Below, one piece after another: positions 6,618-11,181 of a stretch of DNA of 11,181 bases. Every line of letters starts with the position of its first letter. The first letter of the stretch is position 1. Made by a program: the position numbers and the translations under genes. Origin of the DNA: Hyphomicrobium sp. (GTDB taxonomy: Bacteria; Pseudomonadota; Alphaproteobacteria; Rhizobiales; Hyphomicrobiaceae); NCBI GenBank assembly GCA_030609245.1, contig JAUWCP010000059.1, positions 1 through 11,181 of the forward strand, given 5' to 3'. Below the pieces are notes generated by a model. It was not told where the DNA came from. It made no database searches and was given only the letters and a program-made list of their open reading frames with translations.

Positions 6618-7703
6618 CTACTTCTTTGCCGTCGCAGTCGCTTGCACCGGCTTTTTAACCGGCACCTCTTCGGCTGCCACTTGGGTGCCAGCGCTTTCGA
6701 GAACCTTGCGGCATGCACGCGGCAGCTGCGCAATCGTAATCTTGCGGCGCTCGCTCGGCGGTATCCATTTTTTGGTGGGCTTCTTCTTGGGCTTCGGCTT
6801 TGGCTTCAACGACGCTTCGATCTTTTTCAACCAGCGGTCGACTTCCTTGCCGCACCCGTAATCGCCCGTAACCGACTTTTGCGACCGGCAGCCGCCGTTA
6901 GGGCAGCGCATCCTGATATGGAAGTGATAGTAGTGCCCCCATAGCGGGCGCACCTTTGCCAACCACCTGCGGTCGCTACCGGCCTTCTCGCATAGCGCCT
7001 TCTTGATTGCGGGGTGCACGAAGATGCGCTGCACCTCCCGGTAGGAAGCTGCCCGCTTGATCACTGCGACCTGCGTGTCGGTGAAGACTTCTTCGTTGAC
7101 GGCAAGGCTCGTCTTGTCGAGCATAGATGTGGCGGAGATCTGCTCGCGCTCTATGCGCGTCAGGACTCGATCCGGCATCGGCATCAGCCAAATATCAGCA
7201 TCGAGGCCGACCTGATGGCTCGCATGCCCTGTGATCATGGGACCGCCGCGCGGCTGCGAAATATCACCCACGAGCAGACCCGGCCAGCCGTCATGCTTCT
7301 TGGCCTCGATCGCCAGGCGCTTCACCAGTTTGATCATCTTGGGATGACCCCACTGACGGTTGCGCGACAATCGCATCGACTGCCATGCGGGGCCGGTGGC
7401 GGGCAGCTTCTCGCCGCCGGCAAGGCAGCCCTTGGCATACCAGCCAATGGAGCGGGGCCGGAGCGCAGCAGCGGTCTTTTTCGCGCCGAAATGATATTTG
7501 GCGACTGCGGACTTCTTTGTCTTCGTCTTTTGCGCTTCTTTCGGAGGCTCGGGCTTGCGCGGTGGGACCGGTACCGGTCCTCTCTTAACTTCGACCGGCA
7601 CAGGTACGGCAATCGTAACAATCGGTTCGACAGCGAAGACCGGTGCGGCAAAAGCAATGAAGACGAACGGCGCAATCAGGAAATGGATCAGGCTCCGGCG
7701 CAT
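6618..7703 (-). CDS. mepA: Penicillin-insensitive murein endopeptidase, MepA family
   Basis: This periplasmic LAS-type zinc metallopeptidase cleaves D-Ala-meso-DAP cross-links in peptidoglycan. The protein is 361 aa from ATG 7703. Residues 1-24 are a signal peptide (MRRSLIHF, hydrophobic core, PVFA before V25). The zinc and catalytic motifs are visible: HASHQVGLDAD (H160, H163, D168, D170), and WGHYYHFHIRMRCP (W255, H257, H260, H262). Cysteines typical of the family follow (CPNGGC, YGCG). It is longer than E. coli MepA (274 aa) because of a Pro/Lys-rich segment after the signal peptide (about 32-66) and a C-terminal extension with KPKPKPKKKPTKK (about 299-311) and a Lys/Ala tail. An upstream in-frame start at 7787 would bury the signal peptide and is rejected. 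Confidence 0.94.
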   Translation of the reverse strand: MRRSLIHFLIAPFVFIAFAAPVFAVEPIVTIAVPVPVEVKRGPVPVPPRKPEPPKEAQKTKTKKSAVAKYHFGAKKTAAALRPRSIGWYAKGCLAGGEKLPATGPAWQSMRLSRNRQWGHPKMIKLVKRLAIEAKKHDGWPGLLVGDISQPRGGPMITGHASHQVGLDADIWLMPMPDRVLTRIEREQISATSMLDKTSLAVNEEVFTDTQVAVIKRAASYREVQRIFVHPAIKKALCEKAGSDRRWLAKVRPLWGHYYHFHIRMRCPNGGCRSQKSVTGDYGCGKEVDRWLKKIEASLKPKPKPKKKPTKKWIPPSERRKITIAQLPRACRKVLESAGTQVAAEEVPVKKPVQATATAKK

Positions 7704-7883
7704 AGGACTGCCCCCGTCGAATGGCGAATACTCCCCGATATTAGGCCTCTTCGGCCAAATTGCGACCCGCCCCCTTAAGCCGGGCAAACCAGCCGCTTAG
7801 TGTCGCCAAGGCCATGCCTGGTGGTGTTGCTGCCAGCGATGATTGTGGAAACGATTCGCTAAACTCAGAACGACAAGGCGCCC
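7704..7883. other. Divergent intergenic region between mepA and alpha/beta hydrolase
   Basis: These 180 bp hold the upstream regions of two divergent genes. No clear promoter pair, operator repeat or RNA element was recognised. Confidence 0.3.
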
Positions 7884-8528
7884 ATGAGAGAAATTCGAAC
7901 CAGCGGACCTGAGGATGCCGCCGCCCATCTGGTGCTGGCGCACGGCGCCGGCGCGCCGATGACCAGCCCATTTCTCGAGATGATGACGGGCCTGCTCACC
8001 GAGCGGGGCTTACGCGTCAGCCGCTTCGAGTTCGCTTACATGGCGCAACGTCGCAAAGATGGTAAGCGCCGCCCGCCGCCAAAGGCGGAGCTCATGATCC
8101 CTGAATATGTCGATGTGGTAGCTGAGCTGCGTAAGAACCTGCCACGTCGCCAGAAGCTAATGATTGGCGGCAAATCCATGGGCGGACGCATTGCCAGCCT
8201 GTGCGCGGATCAGCTCTGCGCTGAGGACCATATCGCCGGCCTCGTCTGCCTCGGTTATCCGTTTCACCCGACGGGCAAACCCGACAAGCTGCGCACCAGC
8301 CACCTTAAAGATCTGCGCTGCCCTGCGCTCATCGTGCAAGGCGAGCGCGATCCTTTCGGCTCACGCGCCGAGGTCGAAACCTATGCGCTATCGCGGGCGA
8401 TCAAAATTGTTTGGGCCAGCGACGGCAATCATGACCTAAGCCCCGGTCGCGGCAGCCCGTTCACCCGCGCGGACAATATCACTGCTGCGGCCGACGCTGT
8501 TTCGGCCTTTGCACTAAATCTTACCTAG
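7884..8528 (+). CDS. Alpha/beta hydrolase, KANL3/TEX30-like family
   Basis: This 214-aa single-domain cytoplasmic hydrolase has the full catalytic set. The oxyanion-loop motif is HGAGAP (H20-P25), the nucleophile elbow is GKSMGG with S98, the acid is probably D156 in GERDPFG, and the base is H183 in GNHDL. The short form with HGAG near the N-terminus and GGKSMGGR is typical of the KANL3/TEX30-like group of dienelactone-hydrolase relatives. The substrate is unknown and cannot be read from the sequence. No signal peptide is visible. The start ATG 7884 has AAGG shortly upstream. The gene appears to be monocistronic. Confidence 0.88.
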   Translation: MREIRTSGPEDAAAHLVLAHGAGAPMTSPFLEMMTGLLTERGLRVSRFEFAYMAQRRKDGKRRPPPKAELMIPEYVDVVAELRKNLPRRQKLMIGGKSMGGRIASLCADQLCAEDHIAGLVCLGYPFHPTGKPDKLRTSHLKDLRCPALIVQGERDPFGSRAEVETYALSRAIKIVWASDGNHDLSPGRGSPFTRADNITAAADAVSAFALNLT

Positions 8529-8538
8529 CCCAAAACAA

Positions 8539-8566
8539 AGGGCCCGCGAACCATCTCGCGAGCCCT
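8539..8566 (-). terminator. Intrinsic terminator of the SRPBCC-like gene, shared with the hydrolase gene
   Basis: The arms AGGGCCCGCGA (8539-8549) and TCGCGAGCCCT (8556-8566) pair in 10 of 11 positions around a 6-base loop. Read on the minus strand the stem is followed by TTTGTTTT, a good U-tract, so it should end transcription of the minus-strand gene at 8604-9140. On the plus strand the hairpin lies 11 bp after the hydrolase stop but lacks a T-run. The U-tract of the minus-strand terminator runs almost to the hydrolase stop codon. Confidence 0.75.
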
Positions 8567-8603
8567 GTGCCCAGTCTCCCTTAGATACGCGCGTCAGACA
8601 GCC

Positions 8604-9140
8604 TCAGTCATCATCGACCGCCTTGTCGCCCAGCACCTCTTCGATGTTTTCGATCCCCGCCCCGAAGATGCCGTCAATGGTCTTGCGCGCATCCTTGTCT
8701 TCTTTTCCGTCGGCGGCATCGTATGTCGCCGCCCATACGATGTTGACCTCGTCGAGATCGTCATCGTCGGGCACGATCGAAAACTGCGCCTCGTAGTTCT
8801 TCACCGGGAGCGGGCTCTCGATGATCTGATAGCGGTAGCTGATATCCGACTGACCGACGAGCTTCTCCTTGATCTTGCCGCCATCCTCAAGCGTCAGCAT
8901 GCGATAGACCGTGTCGCCGTCCTTGCTCTCCTCGCATGACTTCACGGATGGATGCCATTCGGCGATGGCGCACCAGCCGCCGAACTGTTTCCACAGCGCG
9001 GCGGTCTCTGCCGCAACCTTGTCTGGATCGACGTTGACCTCCAACCTCTTGCCGGAGATAAGGCTGGCAGCCTCGGCTGCGTTGCTCAGTCCAGCAAGCG
9101 AGAGGGAAACCGCAACGGCCGTGAAAAGCACCTTCTTCAT
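8604..9140 (-). CDS. Secreted SRPBCC/polyketide-cyclase-like protein
   Basis: The protein has 178 aa. Residues 1-24 form a signal peptide (MKKVLFTAVAVSLSLAGL, ending AEA before A25), so the mature form is probably periplasmic. The pattern ALWKQFGGWCAIAEWHPSVKSCEE, then YRMLTLEDGGKIKEKLVG, YRYQIIESPLPVKNYEAQFS and the late strand VNIVWAATYDA is that of SRPBCC (START-like) proteins, which bind small hydrophobic ligands in a cavity. Two cysteines flank the WHPS region and might form a disulfide. The C-terminal third is very acidic (DDDDLDE, AVDDD). The start ATG 9140 has GGAG seven bases upstream (9148-9151). The ligand and role are unknown. Confidence 0.82.
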   Translation of the reverse strand: MKKVLFTAVAVSLSLAGLSNAAEAASLISGKRLEVNVDPDKVAAETAALWKQFGGWCAIAEWHPSVKSCEESKDGDTVYRMLTLEDGGKIKEKLVGQSDISYRYQIIESPLPVKNYEAQFSIVPDDDDLDEVNIVWAATYDAADGKEDKDARKTIDGIFGAGIENIEEVLGDKAVDDD

Positions 9141-9438
9141 CTATTTACTCCGCAGTACTTTCTAAGGGGCGTGCGCGGGCCCCATGTTCATTGGATACGC
9201 CGGCCCACATAACAGGCGACGATAATGCTATAGTGTAACAGACCATTCGGCAAAAGGGCGACCCCTTTCCGTGCCGCGGTAACGGCCTTTTGTCCCGAGC
9301 GTGAGAATCTGACAGCGGCTCCTATTTGCCAATCGTCCGCACGCGTTTCGTTAATGCGCAGCTGCGGACACCAATGCCATACTGACAGGGGGCGACGCGC
9401 GCTTCTCACTTCACGCTTCGAGCGAGGCCAATCTCGGC
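9141..9438. other. Gene-free stretch upstream of the SRPBCC-like gene
   Basis: About 300 bp hold no convincing gene. A 73-codon minus-strand open frame (9188-9409) has no ribosome binding site or recognisable domain. A small perfect stem, AAAGGG/CCCTTT with a 4-base loop (9253-9268), is the only structure seen. The promoter of the minus-strand secreted protein must lie here, but I could not place it. Confidence 0.4.
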
Positions 9439-9798
9439 ATGGAGGCTAGCGCTTGGTCGATCGCGGCGATCCCGGACGCCATTTTGAAGAGGCGCGAACC
9501 CCCGCCGGCGGCATCGCTGGCGCAGCTTCCCTCCTATCGTTGGCTGGTCGTAGGCGTCGTCTCCATCGGCGCCTTCTTGGCCGTTGGCGTACAAGCAGCC
9601 GCTCAGGCGGTGGGCTTGAGTGCCGGACCCGTAATCGGCGGCCTGCTGTTGAACACACTCGGATGGCAGCGGGTGTTCTGGATCAATGTGCCCTTCGGGA
9701 TCGTCGGCGCCATCGCCGGATGGTTCATCCTTCCGAAGACGGTGAACTTATCGGCGGAAATCAAGGAAGCATCTAGTTTTGTCAGATTGACCAGATAG
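9439..9798 (+). pseudogene. MFS drug-efflux transporter remnant (DHA2-like), internally deleted and truncated
   Basis: The 119-codon open frame joins two parts of a DHA2-type major facilitator transporter that should be far apart. Codons about 29-54 (LPSYRWLVVGVVSIGAFLAV) match the first transmembrane helix. Codons about 57-101 (GLSAGPVIGGLLLNTLGW, then VFWINVPFGIVGAI) match the antiporter motif C of helix 5 and the start of helix 6, which in full proteins lie roughly 100 residues further on. After LPKTV the sequence no longer looks like a transporter and stops at 9798, where a complete protein would have some 300 more residues. The product cannot be a working transporter. It is a relic, although the remaining frame is open and could still be translated. 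Confidence 0.8.
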
Positions 9799-10254
9799 GG
9801 CGAACCAACGCTCAGCTGTACCCAGCTCGCGCGCACGGTATCGATTGCCTATCGGCCCGCGAACAAGAAGGATCGAATGGAAAAGTAAAGACGCCGGTCC
9901 GCCGAGACCAGCGCCTTTCAAAGGCTACTGTGCTCCCTCCCGCCGGGGTATGCCCTCTCCCCGAGGGGACAATCCGCTAAGGATTGCGGAAAGCAGCAGC
10001 ACTAAAAACCCGAATGCAGCGCATGGGACACCGCTTGCGCGCGGACCAAAGTCGAATGTCACATGACTATCATACAAAGCATACTGACTTCGTGGAGGCT
10101 CACGTAGATCGTTTCGAGGGAGATCCAGATCTTTCGTGGAGGACCAATCCTTTTCTCAAGCAACAGCGGGATTGGTCCTCGCTCTTCTCACCGCAAAAGT
10201 TGTTTACCCTCGCTGTCGGGTAAGGAAACCAAAGCAGAAATTAAGGGCTAGGTC
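9799..10254. other. Gene-poor stretch with a doubtful 55-codon frame
   Basis: No convincing gene is seen here. An open frame at 10056-10223 on the plus strand (start MSHDYHTKHTDF, later WRTNPFLKQQRDW) has a non-random look but no clear ribosome binding site and no family I recognise; it may be a gene fragment. The stretch also contains an inverted repeat at 10139-10180 and a small stem TTACCC/GGGTAA (10204-10223). Confidence 0.4.
10139..10180. repeat. Perfect 12-bp inverted repeat with 18-base spacer
   Basis: GAGGACCAATCC (10139-10150) is followed after 18 bases by its exact reverse complement GGATTGGTCCTC (10169-10180). There is no T-run on either side, so it does not look like an intrinsic terminator. 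It may be a structured RNA element, a protein-binding dyad or the end of a lost mobile element. Confidence 0.75.
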
Positions 10255-10278
10255 ACTAGGCGCATATATGCGCTTAGT
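10255..10278. repeat. 24-bp near-perfect palindrome over the end of the HTH regulator gene
   Basis: The 14-bp core GCGCATATATGCGC (10260-10273) is a perfect palindrome. Apart from one mismatched position (59/74) the symmetry extends outward through ACTA/TAGT to 10255-10278. It contains the TAA (10274-10276) that would end the frame-repaired regulator gene. It could act as a terminator stem with a TATA loop or as a dyad for a dimeric DNA-binding protein. Confidence 0.7.
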
Positions 10279-10818
10279 CCAAGAGCAGCTCGTCTAGCGT
10301 GGTGATAGAAAGATCAAACTCGCCCTCTTGGAGATGTTTCGGTTTTTCGGCCAACGCGCCGAACCACAAAGCCATGTCCTGTATGCCGATCGGTGATCCA
10401 GCATAGCGCACTCACCGGTTCTCCAGGCCTCGTTATTGGCCAGCGCTTCTGCCGCCTGTTCGAGGCTGTCACCCCATATGTGGCCGATAGGCGTGTAGCG
10501 CAATTCGCTGGCGCGCATCCCATAGGTCTCAGCATAGGGCTGCGAAGCGCCAATACACAGCTCCAGTGCTGTGTTGGAGTGAACGGCGCTGATTATGGGC
10601 ATCGCCTCAATCGCCTTCAACGAGATTGCGGGTTCGAGCCTGTGTAGTTTGTCGCGGAGGATTTTTTGCGTTCTTCTTTCCGGCAGCAGGATGCCCCGCT
10701 CCCAGCCCTTAACGGTTGGTTCATCGACGCCGAGATGACCCGCGAGCTGCGCTTCATCGACATCCATAAGGAAGCGCAGGCGTGCTATCAGTGCGGGCCA
10801 GGGCAGACTTTGGCGCAT
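10274..10818 (-). pseudogene. XRE-type HTH regulator with PAS-like C-terminal domain, reading frame broken
   Basis: The N-terminal domain (residues about 11-55) is an XRE-type helix-turn-helix: QLAGHLGVDEPTVKGWERG at 24-42 is the recognition region. Residues about 75-136 look PAS-like (NTALELCIGASQPYAETYG, then ASELRYTPIGHIWGDSLEQ). After E136 (10411-10413) the frame runs into unlikely sequence and ends at 10294. The minus-strand frame reached by restoring one base gives a sensible C-terminus (RYAGSPIGIQDM, then LWFGALAEKPKHL, ending TTLDELLLD) that stops with TAA at 10274-10276. A one-base deletion near 10411 is therefore inferred; repaired, the protein would have 181 aa. ATG 10818 overlaps the upstream stop (TGATG), so the genes are translationally coupled; GTG 10821 is an alternative start. 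A sequencing error or programmed shift cannot be excluded. Confidence 0.75.
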
Positions 10819-11181
10819 CACGCGCAGATCTCATCGTAGGTCTGAAACTCAATGTGACAGTGCCCCGGAATGAATCCAGGTGGCCGTTCGATGTGGACGC
10901 CGTTCCACAGGAAGAAACCCGTGCCGTTGATTGGCGTGCCGCAAATTTTCACAAAGTCATCCGGTGCGCGTTCGACAATCGCTTTGTAACTGACGGCGTG
11001 ACCGTACATCCACGCGGGATTGTCCCGTAAGGCTTGGCCCATCTCAAGGCAGTCGTCCGCCAGAATACCCTCAGGGGTCGCCTCGCGCATCTGCTCAGAG
11101 GTTAGGTCATAAAGGCCTGCCGCAACTTCCGACCACGCCTTGATGCGCTCAAAGCCGAGATAATTGACGCCGGTAAGGCTG
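10818..11181 (-). CDS. PAS-like protein of unknown function, N-terminus outside window
   Basis: The frame is open from the window edge to TGA at 10818-10820, giving 120 visible residues. It opens with SLTGVNYLGFERIKAWSEV and ends PGHCHIEFQTYDEICA. The internal ATG at 11090 is not needed as a start, because the frame and its sensible sequence continue upstream. I recognise no named family, but the part YDLTSEQMREATPEG, then DCLEMGQALRDNPAW, lines up with the C-terminal domain of the downstream HTH regulator, so both probably carry the same PAS-like fold. The block IVERAPDDFVKICGTPING looks like a conserved core. The one-base overlap with the regulator indicates an operon and a shared task, perhaps signal sensing; that is inference. 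Confidence 0.7.
   Translation of the reverse strand, partial: SLTGVNYLGFERIKAWSEVAAGLYDLTSEQMREATPEGILADDCLEMGQALRDNPAWMYGHAVSYKAIVERAPDDFVKICGTPINGTGFFLWNGVHIERPPGFIPGHCHIEFQTYDEICA

Noticed and set aside
7014..7778. 254-codon plus-strand frame
   Set aside because: It is antisense to the MepA-like endopeptidase, which has a signal peptide and all the zinc-binding motifs.
9188..9409. 73-codon minus-strand frame upstream of the SRPBCC-like gene
   Set aside because: It has no ribosome binding site, no domain and an Arg-rich composition typical of chance frames in G+C-rich DNA.
9603..9836. Minus-strand frame whose LTKLDASLISADKF stretch resembles FlbD-like proteins
   Set aside because: The resemblance covers about 15 residues only, most of the frame is antisense to the transporter relic, and no ribosome binding site was seen.
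10274..11181. HigBA-like toxin-antitoxin reading of the two coupled genes
   Set aside because: The order (unknown gene, then HTH gene) fits, but the upstream protein shows no RelE/HigB-type features and shares sequence with the regulator's own C-terminal domain, which fits a PAS-like pair better.

Overview
The window reads as chromosomal DNA of an alphaproteobacterium, most likely of the order Hyphomicrobiales. This rests on high G+C, an alphaproteobacterial-looking Fe-type superoxide dismutase, a YjgR/DUF853 HerA-like ATPase, a two-subunit-type methylmalonyl-CoA mutase beta chain standing apart from its alpha chain, and several small membrane or secreted proteins of a kind common in that order. 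The placement is inference, since no rRNA or other definitive marker is present.

Layout, positions 1-9140 (ordinary, densely packed housekeeping DNA): the 3' end of a superoxide dismutase gene (+) meets a small secreted cytochrome c (-), which lies downstream of a HerA-like ATPase (-). A 279-bp divergent region separates that ATPase from methylmalonyl-CoA mutase small subunit (+), which is followed by a 104-aa two-helix membrane protein (+). Next come a three-helix membrane protein of unknown function (-), MsrA (+), a MepA-type murein endopeptidase (-) whose stop codon abuts that of msrA, an alpha/beta hydrolase (+) and a secreted SRPBCC-like protein (-). The last two share a convergent terminator hairpin.

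Layout, positions 9141-11181 (decayed or accessory DNA): this part has low gene density. It holds an MFS transporter remnant that has lost its middle and its C-terminal half, about 470 bp without a convincing gene but with three inverted repeats, and an XRE helix-turn-helix regulator (-) whose reading frame is broken by an apparent one-base deletion. The regulator overlaps by one base (TGATG) an upstream gene that runs off the window edge. The C-terminal part of the regulator and the upstream protein can be aligned by eye and look like two copies of one PAS-like sensor domain. This coupled pair is the most interesting item in the window.

Functional themes: redox and oxidative-stress defence (superoxide dismutase, MsrA, cytochrome c), propionyl/methylmalonyl-CoA metabolism (mutase) and envelope maintenance (MepA, membrane proteins). 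I see no tRNA, rRNA, CRISPR array, complete insertion sequence or intact defence system.
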